Virus record (IMG/VR): IMGVR_UViG_3300031857_000203
Coordinates: 1 to 58,539 of that record
DNA from: a virus
DNA length: 58,539 nt
Reading direction: 5' to 3' (one strand)
Shown here one piece after another: positions 1-8,000 of this stretch (within the stretch, counting starts at the first letter, position 1; every line of letters begins with the position of its first letter). The notes beneath the pieces were generated by a model. That model had not been told where the DNA came from, made no database searches, and was given only the letters and a program-made list of their open reading frames with translations. The position numbers and the translations under genes were made by a program.

Positions 1-24
1 CGCAGACATGCCAACAGGAACTGA
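1..24 (+). CDS. 3' end of small phage protein (partial)
   Basis: The first eight codons match the last eight codons of the 50-residue gene at 55888-56040 (ending RRHANRN, then TGA). The gene is cut by the window edge. It overlaps the next start codon at position 8, as it does in the right-hand copy. Confidence 0.75.
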   Translation, partial: RRHANRN

Positions 25-202
25 ACTGGCGGTGTGTCAGGACATCGAATACCGGCAGAAGATGGGCATCAACAAGTACGGAACTACCGTAGCTGAGAAC
101 CCATTGGAGTTGCGGGAATGGCTGCAGCAGGCTTACGAAGAAGCCCTAGACATGGCGATCTACCTCAAGCGAACGATGGAGGAACTTGATGGAACCAGAT
201 GA
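8..202 (+). CDS. conserved hypothetical phage protein, 64 aa
   Basis: A 64-residue protein with a G-x-x-KYGTTV core and a C-terminal helix with spaced acidic residues (YEEALDMAIYL). That helix recalls the E-x-x-x-D helices of MazG-like pyrophosphohydrolases, but no full motif set is present, so no function is assigned. The start overlaps the end of the preceding gene and the stop overlaps the next gene by 14 nt. The last codons contain GGAGG, the ribosome-binding site of the next gene. In the right copy (56024) the C-terminus is changed by an HNH insertion. Confidence 0.7.
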   Translation: MPTGTELAVCQDIEYRQKMGINKYGTTVAENPLELREWLQQAYEEALDMAIYLKRTMEELDGTR

Positions 203-518
203 CGCAATTGAGTACATCTTTAAGCACGGCAAAAAGTACGCAAAGGCCAAGGCTGAACGGATCTACCTCGAGGAGTTCCGCAAGAGCAAGAAGGCTGTGC
301 TGATGCAGTACGCACAGTCTGTAGGCCACCAAACATCCGCGGCGCAGGAGCGTGAGGCATACGCCGATCAGGAATACGTTGACCTGCTGCAGGGCCTTAA
401 AGCCGCTGTAGAGGCCGAAGAAGAGATCAGGTGGGGGTTGGTGGCAGCACAGGCACGCATCGATGTCTGGCGCAGCAGAGAGGCCAGCAGCAGGCAGGAG
501 ATCAAGGCAGTCCTATGA
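189..518 (+). CDS. conserved hypothetical phage protein, 109 aa
   Basis: A helical, charged 109-residue protein, identical in sequence to the product at 56788-57117 although several codons differ, so it is under purifying selection. I chose ATG 189 because GGAGG lies 6 nt upstream; a TTG one codon earlier is possible. It ends in a 4-nt overlap with the Ref-like nuclease gene, and translational coupling suggests a shared role in recombination. No catalytic motif is visible. Confidence 0.75.
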   Translation: MEPDDAIEYIFKHGKKYAKAKAERIYLEEFRKSKKAVLMQYAQSVGHQTSAAQEREAYADQEYVDLLQGLKAAVEAEEEIRWGLVAAQARIDVWRSREASSRQEIKAVL

Positions 519-805
519 CAACACTTGCAGAGAAGAAGCACATGAGCAAGGTGGCCGAGCTTGGCTGCTCTGTATGCAGGAGGATGGGCCACCCTGGTAC
601 GCCTGCAGAGCTACACCACCCTAGGCATGGGGCAGGCATGGGCAAGCGCAGTGGACACTTCAGCGTGATCCCTCTGTGCCCTGAGCACCACCGCGGCAAC
701 ACTGGAGTGCATGGGCTGGGGACTAAGGGCTTCCCAAAGCACTGGGGCTTCACTGAGGAAGACCTGCTGAAGGACACGCTGGAGTTGATTAACCCCACAA
801 AGTAG
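515..805 (+). CDS. Ref-like recombination nuclease (HNH/DUF968 type)
   Basis: A 96-residue protein with a CSVCRR zinc pair, an AELHHPRHG segment and a PLCPEHHRGNTGVHG signature. This arrangement is typical of phage P1 Ref and related proteins: compact RecA-stimulated HNH-type nucleases with bound metals. The role here is probably recombination-linked DNA cleavage; that part is inferred from the family. ATG 515 overlaps the upstream stop by 4 nt. The right copy (57114-57404) encodes the identical protein with clustered synonymous changes (for example around codons 26-34), which argues for function in both haplotypes. Confidence 0.8.
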   Translation: MTTLAEKKHMSKVAELGCSVCRRMGHPGTPAELHHPRHGAGMGKRSGHFSVIPLCPEHHRGNTGVHGLGTKGFPKHWGFTEEDLLKDTLELINPTK

Positions 806-816
806 TCGGGAACCTA

Positions 817-868
817 TTGATGCCAACTTAAACTGTCGCTTACACTAGCATCACTGCGATGTTGCAGT
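817..868 (+). promoter_or_regulatory. promoter plus inverted repeat, unit 1
   Basis: TTGATG (817-822), an 18-nt spacer and TACACT (841-846) form a sigma70-like promoter. Six bases after the -10 box lies the inverted repeat ACTGC-N6-GCAGT (853-868), a candidate operator at the transcription start. The same layout with identical spacing recurs at 2076-2127 and in the right-hand copies at 57416 and 58397. It sits in the only gap of this operon, just before the gene at 890. Confidence 0.7.
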
Positions 869-889
869 AGATCAGTGAAGGATAGCGAA

Positions 890-1216
890 ATGAATGCAGC
901 CCTGACCCCCGCACAAGCCAAGTTCTTTGCAGACGTTGAGCAGTGCGTTGCCATCGACACTCTTGGTTCTTTGATGGCTCAAATCGCAGAGTTGACCAAG
1001 CAAGCCGATGCCATCAAGGACGAACTCAAGGAGCGTGCTTCTATCTCTGGCGAGAAGTCCTTTGAGGGCGCTACCTACAAGGCTACCTACACCGAGTCAA
1101 ACCGCTCCACCGTGGACTGGAAGGCTATCGCCGCGGAACTCAGCATCCCTGCCGACATGATCGCCAAACACACCAAGTCCACCGCTGTGTACAGCATCAA
1201 GACCACCGCCATCTGA
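890..1216 (+). CDS. conserved hypothetical early protein, 108 aa
   Basis: First gene behind promoter unit 1. ATG 890 is chosen because AAGGA lies about 8 nt upstream. It has a coiled-coil-like N-terminal half (ELTKQADAIKDELK) and a more conserved C-terminal half (SNRSTVDWKAI, KHTKSTAVYSIKT). No enzymatic motif is recognised. The right copy differs at about 22 of 108 positions, nearly all in the N-terminal 60 residues and mid-region, while both flanking genes are far more alike, suggesting mosaic exchange. It ends in a TGATG overlap with the next small gene. Confidence 0.8.
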   Translation: MNAALTPAQAKFFADVEQCVAIDTLGSLMAQIAELTKQADAIKDELKERASISGEKSFEGATYKATYTESNRSTVDWKAIAAELSIPADMIAKHTKSTAVYSIKTTAI

Positions 1217-1362
1217 TGTACACCAAGCCAGACGGGACCAGAGCACCAAACGCTCCTCCTGTCTGGCCTTTTGGAACGGTCAGGCCCTCAAAGACGCATG
1301 ACGTTCCACCCACAAGGCCAGACCCAATACCTCACAGCGAACTACCTGAAGGACTATTCTGA
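1216..1362 (+). CDS. small proline-rich protein, 48 aa
   Basis: A 48-residue Pro-rich ORF that shares a TGATG stop/start junction at both ends, with the genes ending at 1216 and starting at 1362. The copy at 57815-57961 encodes exactly the same protein although several bases differ, including three adjacent codons near residues 37-39, all synonymous. That is strong evidence that it is translated and selected. Function unknown. Confidence 0.8.
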   Translation: MYTKPDGTRAPNAPPVWPFGTVRPSKTHDVPPTRPDPIPHSELPEGLF

Positions 1363-1559
1363 TGAACACGACACATCGCACCGGCAACGAATGGGTTGCA
1401 GGACTGGACAGAAAGCCGGGCTTCGGCGCTGACTTTGCAGCAGAAGACATCATTGACGCCCCGTGCTGGATCCCTACGGGCTCAATCAAGGCCTACGAGT
1501 CGTTTGTCTTCTCTCATGACTTCCGCCCAGGCATTTGGGGTAGCGGCAAATATGACTGA
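1362..1559 (+). CDS. conserved hypothetical protein, 65 aa
   Basis: A 65-residue protein rich in aromatic, Gly and Asp residues. AAGGA lies a short distance upstream of ATG 1362, which also overlaps the preceding stop. The right-hand homologue (57961-58158) differs at about nine residues. Its stop overlaps the start of the following gene by 8 nt. No known domain recognised. Confidence 0.75.
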   Translation: MNTTHRTGNEWVAGLDRKPGFGADFAAEDIIDAPCWIPTGSIKAYESFVFSHDFRPGIWGSGKYD

Positions 1560-1836
1560 CCTGCAGCAAAGGGTCATCGCGGCCTGTGAAGAAAAAGCCT
1601 GCAGTGCAGCAGAACTGGTGGATGCTTTTGGTGTGAGCCGGTGGTACGTCTACCAACTTGCCAAGCGGGGATTCTTAAAGAACATCAGCAACGATCACTC
1701 CGCAGCGCAATATGTAGCGGTTGCTAATCCCAAAAAAGAAACAAAACACACCCCCAGAGTGCAACGCAAGTGGAAACCTCAAGCAGCACTACAACAAGCT
1801 CCCAGCATCTGGCATTACGCAGAGAGGCTCAAGTGA
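1552..1836 (+). CDS. helix-turn-helix DNA-binding protein (left haplotype only)
   Basis: A 94-residue protein. Residues about 1-45 form a winged-helix/MarR-like DNA-binding segment (CSAAELVDAFGVSRWYVYQ, recognition helix about 26-36) followed by a basic, Gln/Pro-containing tail. It probably regulates early genes. The start overlaps the upstream gene by 8 nt and the stop overlaps the next GTG start by 4 nt. Exactly 278 bp (1558-1835) are absent from the right copy, where the ATG ACT of this gene is joined to the next gene and becomes its start. Confidence 0.75.
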   Translation: MTDLQQRVIAACEEKACSAAELVDAFGVSRWYVYQLAKRGFLKNISNDHSAAQYVAVANPKKETKHTPRVQRKWKPQAALQQAPSIWHYAERLK

Positions 1837-2066
1837 AAGGCGTAATTCTGAACTGGGGAGACAAGACTCCCTGCACAGTCATCGAGGATCGAAAGAGCAT
1901 CCTTGTAGTGACAGAAGACATCGCAGGCAAGCCATGCCCCGAAGGAACCAAGAGGTACTTCAAGCGCTACAAGGATCACTGGGCAGAGTGTGTCTTCAAG
2001 CCAACAACGAACCGATGGGCTGTTGCAGGAGAGGCGACTCTGGTGATTGACCCTACAAAAAAGTAG
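1833..2066 (+). CDS. conserved hypothetical protein, 77 aa
   Basis: A basic 77-residue protein with a beta-rich pattern (VILNWGDKTPCTVIEDR ... YFKRYKDHWAECVFKPTTNRW). It starts at GTG 1833, overlapping the previous stop (GTGA). In the right copy the same protein starts with ATG ACT AAG at 58151 because the upstream gene is deleted; the proteins otherwise differ at only a few residues. Function unknown; possibly nucleic-acid binding from its charge. Confidence 0.75.
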   Translation: MKGVILNWGDKTPCTVIEDRKSILVVTEDIAGKPCPEGTKRYFKRYKDHWAECVFKPTTNRWAVAGEATLVIDPTKK

Positions 2067-2075
2067 GGAAAGATG

Positions 2076-2127
2076 TTGACCTTCTCTTGAAGGATCGCTT
2101 ACACTGGCATCACTGCAATCAAGCAGT
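2076..2127 (+). promoter_or_regulatory. promoter plus inverted repeat, unit 2
   Basis: TTGACC (2076-2081), an 18-nt spacer ending ATCGCT, and TACACT (2100-2105), then six bases, then ACTGC-N6-GCAGT (2112-2127). Box sequences, spacer length and repeat distance match unit 1 at 817-868. The block CGCTTACACT plus GCATCACTGC is nearly invariant between units, whereas the spacer 5' part and repeat loop differ. This suggests joint control by one repressor or activator. Confidence 0.7.
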
Positions 2128-2149
2128 TCAACAGAGAAGGAACAGAGAA

Positions 2150-2419
2150 ATGAACACCACCTACAAGCGCTACACGGTTCTCGGCATCAGCGACAAGACC
2201 GAGTGTGATGTTTGCGGCAAGACCAATCTGAAGATGACTATCGTGATTGAGTCTCAAGAGTCTGGCGAGATCCTGCACTACGGTTCTGACTGTGCATCAC
2301 GCACTCTGCGCCAAGACTACCGTGGCAAGCGTTACCCAGTAAGCCGCGAAGCCGCGATCAGCATGGGCCGTGCAGCAAAGCGCGGTGAGTACAAGACAAC
2401 CCTTGTAGGCCGCAACTAA
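2150..2419 (+). CDS. small zinc-finger-like protein, 89 aa
   Basis: First gene after promoter unit 2; ATG 2150 has AAGGA upstream. It carries CDVC (about residues 21-24) and a later HYGSDCASR segment, a likely single zinc site, then a basic C-terminal half (RGKRYPVSREAAISMGRAAKR). Probably a DNA- or RNA-binding early protein; no family is recognised with certainty. The right copy is cut by the window end. Confidence 0.7.
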   Translation: MNTTYKRYTVLGISDKTECDVCGKTNLKMTIVIESQESGEILHYGSDCASRTLRQDYRGKRYPVSREAAISMGRAAKRGEYKTTLVGRN

Positions 2420-2459
2420 ACAGTGGGGCTTCGGCCCATACAACTACAGAGAAGACATC

Positions 2460-2687
2460 ATGCTGTACGGATACATCTCCTCCTTCGACCCCGACAGGCC
2501 CGAAACCCCCGAAGAGCTTGAGTTCACTACCATCATCAACGGCACCACTCGCACAGTAGAGTACGACGAAGACGGTGCCTTTATCATCAAGATCAACGGT
2601 AAGACAGCAGAAGACGACATCACTGAAGAACAGTGGAGTAACATTGAACAAATGGTTAACTCCAGACTCAGCAATGACTACGACTAA
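2460..2687 (+). CDS. hypothetical acidic protein, 75 aa
   Basis: A small acidic protein (many Asp/Glu, two short beta-like stretches around FTTIINGTTRTVEYD). It overlaps the start of the small terminase gene by 14 nt, so it is translated just before packaging genes. Function unknown. Confidence 0.65.
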   Translation: MLYGYISSFDPDRPETPEELEFTTIINGTTRTVEYDEDGAFIIKINGKTAEDDITEEQWSNIEQMVNSRLSNDYD

Positions 2688-3165
2688 GAAAAAGATCGGC
2701 AGGCCTTCCAAGTACACGCCTGAGCTTGCAGCAGAGATCTGCCAGAGACTCAGCAATGGTGAGCCACTGCGTCAGATATGCAGAGACGATCACATGCCCT
2801 CTTGGGTTGCTGTGTATCAGTGGATGGATCGCGACCAAGAGCTTTCTTTAGCCATCGCACATGCGCGGGAAGCTGGTCAGGACGCTATGGCTGAGAGGGC
2901 CTACGCTGAGATGTACGACGAGCCTGAGCGCATGCTGACTGAGGGCGGCGGCCGCATTGATCCGGGCTATGTCCAGTTGGTAAAGGCTCGGGCGGAGATC
3001 ACGCTGAAGCTGCTAGCTAAATGGAACCCTAAACGCTACGGCGACAGGATCGCTGTTGCGGGTGATGCTGAGTCCCCGATCAAGGTTGAAGCTGAGATCA
3101 AAGCAGACAAGCTGCTGGAGGCTCTGGTGACCAACGCTGAACTGCGCAAGACTGTCGGTGAGTGA
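2674..3165 (+). CDS. terS: terminase small subunit (Sf6 gp1-like)
   Basis: A 163-residue protein. The N-terminal helix-turn-helix (GRPSKYTPELAAEIC, then LSNGEPLRQIC and MPSWVAVYQWM, residues about 8-55) closely follows the pattern of the phage Sf6 small terminase, which binds the packaging site. The C-terminal half contains the conserved KWNPKRYGD segment and a helical tail. ATG 2674 is chosen because it gives this N-terminus and lies inside the preceding stop region. It overlaps the large subunit gene by 8 nt. Sf6-type packaging is headful, which fits the permuted appearance of the contig. Confidence 0.85.
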   Translation: MTTTKKKIGRPSKYTPELAAEICQRLSNGEPLRQICRDDHMPSWVAVYQWMDRDQELSLAIAHAREAGQDAMAERAYAEMYDEPERMLTEGGGRIDPGYVQLVKARAEITLKLLAKWNPKRYGDRIAVAGDAESPIKVEAEIKADKLLEALVTNAELRKTVGE

Positions 3166-4576
3166 TCTAGCTGAAGCATTCCAGCAGCCTGATGTACTGC
3201 AGGCGCTCAAGACACTGCCGCCTGAGAAGCGCCTAGCCTATCTCTGGCGGGCCAACTGGATCGAGAAGGCCCACAGGCACCAGATGCCGCCTCCAGGCGA
3301 CTGGTGGACGATCTGGCTGCTTCTGGCGGGACGCGGTGCAGGCAAGACACGCACAGCAGCAGAGCAGGTAGGTTGGTGGGCCTGGACAGAACCAGGGACA
3401 CGCTGGCTTGTCGGGGCTCCAACTAGTGCTGACGTCAAGGCTACCTGCTTTGAGGGCGACTCGGGATTATTGAACGTTATCCCCGCTCCACTAATTGCTG
3501 ACTACAACAAGCAGCACCATGAGCTGAAGCTGACGAACGGATCCCTGATCAAGGGCATCCCTGCCAGTGAGCCTGAGCGCTTTCGGGGTCCGCAGTTCCA
3601 CGGGGCATGGCTTGATGAGCTTGCAGCCTGGGAGTACCTGCAAGAAGCCTGGGACCAGATCCAGTTCTCTGTCCGCTTGGGAACCAGAACCCGCATCGTT
3701 GCCACCACCACACCTAGACCCAAAGACCTGATCGTGGAACTGGTGGGCCGTGAGGGTGACGATGTAGCCCTGACGACTGCCAGCACCTACGCCAACCTTG
3801 CGAACCTAGCCCCGTCATTTCAGAAGCAGATCCTGCAGTACGAGGGGACGAAGCTAGGCAGGCAGGAGATCCACGCTGAGATCATCGATCCTGAAGAGGG
3901 CGGGATCGTCCAGCGCAGCATGTTCAAGCTGTGGCCTGATGGCAAGGCCTTCCCTAAGTTCGAGTACATCGTCCAGTCCTACGACTGCGCCACCTCAGAG
4001 AAGACTCAGAATGATCCTACTGCCTGTACGACCTGGGGAGTCTTTAAGCCACTTGACGGGCCTATGTCAGCGATGCTTATTGATTGCTGGCAGGAGAGGA
4101 TGCAGTATCCGGACCTGCGACCGAAGGTTATCGACGAGTACGAGACGATCTTCGGTGAAGGCAAAGAGAAGAAGCGCGTGGATCTCATACTCATCGAGGA
4201 CAAGTCCGCAGGCATTTCTCTGATCCAAGACCTGCAGAGGGCGCACCTTCCGGTGAGGGGATACAACCCAGGAAGAGCCGATAAGCTGCAGCGCCTGAAC
4301 ATCGTCTCCAACATCATCGCAAGGGGCAGGGTGTGGATCCCTGAGTCTTCCAATAGGAAGGGCTACGTGAGGGACTGGGCGGAAGGCTTTGTCAGCCAGA
4401 TCTGCTCGTTCCCTGAGACGACACATGATGATTTTGTGGACAGTGCCTCGATGGCCCTGCGGTTCTTGCGGGACGCTGGCTGGCTCGAGGTTGATCCGCC
4501 TCCGCGGGATGACTGGGATGAAGAAGACTATGCAGACTCTGGCAGACAAAGAAGAACCAACCCCTACGCCGTCTGA
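3158..4576 (+). CDS. terL: terminase large subunit
   Basis: A 472-residue packaging motor. ATPase domain: Walker A AGRGAGKT (57-64), Walker B WLDE (151-154), coupling motif ATTTP (182-186). Nuclease domain (RNase H-like): acidic residues in YDCA (D276), LIEDKS (E347, D348) and HDDFVDS (D424, D425). Length and order are those of the classical Terminase_6/17-type large subunits. It binds the portal and translocates and cuts the DNA. It is coupled to terS by overlap and followed by a small Cys/His protein. Confidence 0.95.
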   Translation: MSDLAEAFQQPDVLQALKTLPPEKRLAYLWRANWIEKAHRHQMPPPGDWWTIWLLLAGRGAGKTRTAAEQVGWWAWTEPGTRWLVGAPTSADVKATCFEGDSGLLNVIPAPLIADYNKQHHELKLTNGSLIKGIPASEPERFRGPQFHGAWLDELAAWEYLQEAWDQIQFSVRLGTRTRIVATTTPRPKDLIVELVGREGDDVALTTASTYANLANLAPSFQKQILQYEGTKLGRQEIHAEIIDPEEGGIVQRSMFKLWPDGKAFPKFEYIVQSYDCATSEKTQNDPTACTTWGVFKPLDGPMSAMLIDCWQERMQYPDLRPKVIDEYETIFGEGKEKKRVDLILIEDKSAGISLIQDLQRAHLPVRGYNPGRADKLQRLNIVSNIIARGRVWIPESSNRKGYVRDWAEGFVSQICSFPETTHDDFVDSASMALRFLRDAGWLEVDPPPRDDWDEEDYADSGRQRRTNPYAV

Positions 4577-4706
4577 GCCTGTAGTCAGGACGCACTATCT
4601 AGGAGAAGGGCATGTGATGACCCCTTTGTGCTGGTGCTTACCTAGGCTGGACTTCAAAGACCCCGAGACGGGCAATGAAGTGTGGGTACATCACCAACCC
4701 TGTTGA
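4530..4706 (+). CDS. small Cys/His-rich phage protein, 58 aa
   Basis: A short out-of-frame continuation overlapping the end of the terL gene. The C-terminal half has CWCLPRLDF and VHHQPC, a pattern seen in many tiny phage proteins of unknown role; two Cys and two His may bind a metal. The start is uncertain: ATG 4530 follows GAAGAAG, and ATG 4518 is also in frame. Confidence 0.55.
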   Translation: MQTLADKEEPTPTPSEPVVRTHYLGEGHVMTPLCWCLPRLDFKDPETGNEVWVHHQPC

Positions 4707-4727
4707 TAGACTTGCCGCCCCATCAAG

Positions 4728-4979
4728 TTGCCGGACCTTACCTTGAGCATAGTTACTCCGCTGTGTGTGTTCTTTGCAGTCAACCCTGAAGAAGAGCTAA
4801 CCAACCATGACATAGGGTTGAAGTGGGGGATGGATCCCTGCAGCGTTAGAAGGACGTTGCAGTCTGCGGAGGAGAAGGGCTGGGTAGTCAGAACCCGCAA
4901 GAGGCATTCTCAAACGAAGTCCTGGCGTTGGCATTACTCTGCTGGACCGCGTTTGCTTAAAGAGATAGGCAGGGGTTAA
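4728..4979 (+). CDS. winged helix-turn-helix protein, 83 aa
   Basis: An 83-residue protein with a winged-helix pattern (LTNHDIGLKWGMDPCSVRRTL, then EEKGWVVRTRK). It has no good ATG; TTG 4728 gives the longest ORF and the start is uncertain. It lies between the terminase and the polyvalent protein. Probably DNA-binding, possibly a regulator of late genes, which is an inference from the fold and position only. Confidence 0.6.
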   Translation: MPDLTLSIVTPLCVFFAVNPEEELTNHDIGLKWGMDPCSVRRTLQSAEEKGWVVRTRKRHSQTKSWRWHYSAGPRLLKEIGRG

Positions 4980-5005
4980 GATTCAGCCGCACGTTAGGAG
5001 CAGGC

Positions 5006-8000
5006 ATGGAATTACCCGAGCAGGACAGGCAGGCGCTTATTGAGGCTGCCCGCAGGCGCACTCAACCTCAAGAAGGTGGTGCTGCATTCAAGTACCCCTC
5101 TTCTGGTAAGCGCCCTGAGAAACTGAACGCCTCCCGTGATGTGAACATGCCTGCCCAGATGGCTCGAGGCTGGGTAGCTGGAACTCTGGGGTTGCCTGGG
5201 GACATCGAGGCACTTGGCCGGATGGGGATTAACTTCGCCTTTGGCCGGGGCGGTGTGAATGTTGATGAGACGCCAGTCCTGCCGACTACTGAGTTCTACC
5301 AAGAGTACCTACCTGGGGGCGATGAGAGACCTGCTGCCAAGTTCGCATCGGGCTTAGGAGCGCTTGGTGGGGGCATGGGTAGCACTACCCTAGCCAGAGG
5401 CGCCGTGAAGGGCTCTAAGGCTGTAGGAAGGGCTCTGGGGCCGAAGGCTGCTGAGATGGCAGAGGGCTACCTGCAGAGGAGTGGACTGGCTCCGCAGTTG
5501 ACTGTGTACCACGGTACTCCGCACAAGTTTGCACCCGAAGAGGGCGCTCCTCTGGGAAAATTTAGGTCAGAGAAGATCGGCACTGGCGAAGGTGCTCAGG
5601 CTTATGGGCAAGGGCTCTATACCGCAGAAGCAAAAGAAGTAGGCAGTAGCTATCAAAAATCATTGTCTGATTTTGACATGTTTGTTGACGGCAAGCCATT
5701 TGACAGTGGCAATCCTGCCCATCGTGCGGCGCTTGAGCTTAAGCAAAGCGGAGGCGAGCCTGGACGCCAAGAGTTGATCGAAAAATACAAGCGGCAAATC
5801 GTTGACTTAAAGTCGAGAGATAAAAAGTGGGCAACAGAACTGGCGGCTTCTAAAGAAGCAGAGCTACCTTTTTTGGAGAGTGGCGACCTTCCTGCTTATT
5901 CTGAACAGTCAAGAGGCTATCTTTACACGGCTGATCTGCCTGACGAGATGATCCCGAAGATGCTGGACTGGGATAAGCCGTTGAGCCAGCAGTCTCCAGA
6001 TGTGCAAGAGGCATTACAGAATAGTGGCCTGCTTGTAGATGTGTCAAAAGTTGGAGAAGTAGCTGCTGAAAAGATCCGAAGGCTTGCGGAGCAACCGCGA
6101 GTTGCTGATTGGGCCAAACGAGACTTGTTGCAAACAGCGGCTCAATTAGAAAAGTCGCCATCTCCAAAGCATGTTGCGGGTGTCCTGAAAGGAATGCAAC
6201 TGGAATACGGGATTAACGCAGATTCTGGGCCGTTTTCAGATGTTGCAAATGACTTTCTGTCCTTTGTCAAAGGAATGCAGGCTGTGCCAAACATGGACAC
6301 AGGCGGTGGTGCTGTGTCTTATTTGGAGGCGATGTATGGCCCAGCAAACGCCTCACAAAGACTGAAAGAGGCAGGAATCCCAGGTATTAAATACCTTGAC
6401 GAGCAATCTCGCGGTATGACTGGCACTGGGAAATGGAAGGTGGATTTCAAAGATGGCACTAGCCAAGAGTTCAATTTCAAGCCTAACGATGATGTGCTTG
6501 AGCAGATGGGGGCAACAGCCACTCCCATCGGAACCCGCAACTTCGTGATCTTTCCTGGGGAAGAGCAAAAGCTACGCATCTTGCAACGCAACGAAGAGAA
6601 GCTGCCTGATCCGGCTGGCATGATTAAATCGCTGGAGGAAGAAGCGAAAGCGATAGCGCAAGGAATGCGAAATCGAGCCAAGGCAGATCGAGCCGCAGGA
6701 CTTGATCAAATCAGCGACGAGACGCTGTTGAGGAATAGAGAGGACAGCGACCGCATCCATAAGTTGATGGTTCAAGTTGAAGAGTTGAAGCGTCCGCAAG
6801 TAAAGATTGCTGCAGAAAAGCCAGATCCATCTTGGATGGAGGGTTTGCCTGATGCGCAGCGCAAAACCGTCAAGTCGTTTGATGAGTGGCAAGGTGACCG
6901 TGGCTTTTCATTGCGAAAGCCAGGATCAAATCCAGAGGATGACCTCCATACATCTGCGCAATCAAATTTCACGGACTACGAAGTAGTTCCTAAAGTTAGG
7001 TCGATACCTTTAGACGCTCTTGGTGGGCTTGGTGGTTATGACTCCCCTAAAGAGTTGGCTAGGATTGAGAACTTGGCGCAACAGATTGAAGGCAATAAAG
7101 AAATTACGCCTATCTTTGTCGGAGTTGACGCGACTGGCATGCCGTATGTTATTGAAGGTCAGCATCGCGCAAGAGCCTTTAAGAACTTGGGAATGCAGTC
7201 AATCCCGGCCAAAGTCATCGTTGACATGACACCTGAAATTGGTCGGGCAGAAGGCGGTCTAGTCACAGACACAGACGCTATTGCTGCAAAGCTCAAAGCT
7301 ACAGGCATGGATGATGAGAAGGCATTCATGCAAGCCTTGCGTATGGCAGATGCTAGGCAAGAAGCTCACATGGCAGGCGGTGGTCTGCTGAAGGCGCTGA
7401 AGGGTGCAGCAAAGGCCGAGGATGTTGCGAAGGTCGCAAAGCCTGCCAAGGCTGCGGCAGAGGCTTCTAAGCCAGCAACAAAGGTGGTGTCTGAACCGCA
7501 GGCATTGCAAAAAGCCAAAAAGGCTGGCTATCCAATGGCCCCCAGAAACCGTTGGTATGGAGAGGGAACTTACGACAAATCTGGCGGAAGACTTGAGATG
7601 ATGTCGCCAGATGAGTTTCTGAACAAAGTAAGGCCACTAGAAATTGACGATGCCTCAAGGGATAACATTGATTATTTGAAGCAGCACATTCAATCTGGCG
7701 GTGAACTTGATCCTTTGCTGATCACAAAGAGCGGGAAAGAGGATGGTCGGCATAGGGCTTATGCGGCTAAAGAGCTAGGCATTTCGGAATTGCCTGTCAT
7801 CCGATACGATAAAGAGATCCCTGCTGCGCCACAAGCAGAAGCACTTGAGACTGCCCGCAAGAATGCTGTGAAGATGCTGGGGTTGCCCGAGAACAACACC
7901 GCGATGGATCGGGCAAAGGCGATGGGGTTTGATACGCAGGGCTACAGAGGATCAACGGCGGTTGAAACCACGCATGACAAACCTGTGTGGTGGTCAGAAG

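Larger units (their letters stand above)
1..2218. repeat. left copy of diverged terminal duplication
   Basis: This segment recurs at 56017-58539 in the same orientation. The alignment has three blocks: offset 56016 for the first 160 bases or so, 56599 for 169-1557, and 56321 for 1836-2218. The offsets change because the right copy gains 583 bp (an HNH gene) and loses 278 bp (a helix-turn-helix gene). Some genes are identical in protein (109- and 96-residue products); a neighbouring 108-residue protein differs at roughly one residue in five. This looks like two population haplotypes of a circular genome, not a true T7-like terminal repeat, which replication would keep identical. Confidence 0.95.

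Noticed and set aside
890-1216. Mu Gam-like end-protection protein
   Set aside because: Only a short coiled-coil likeness; length and conserved C-terminal residues do not match Gam well enough.
1-2218. T7-like direct terminal repeat
   Set aside because: True terminal repeats stay identical; here the copies differ by whole genes and many bases, so an assembly of two alleles of a permuted or circular genome fits better.
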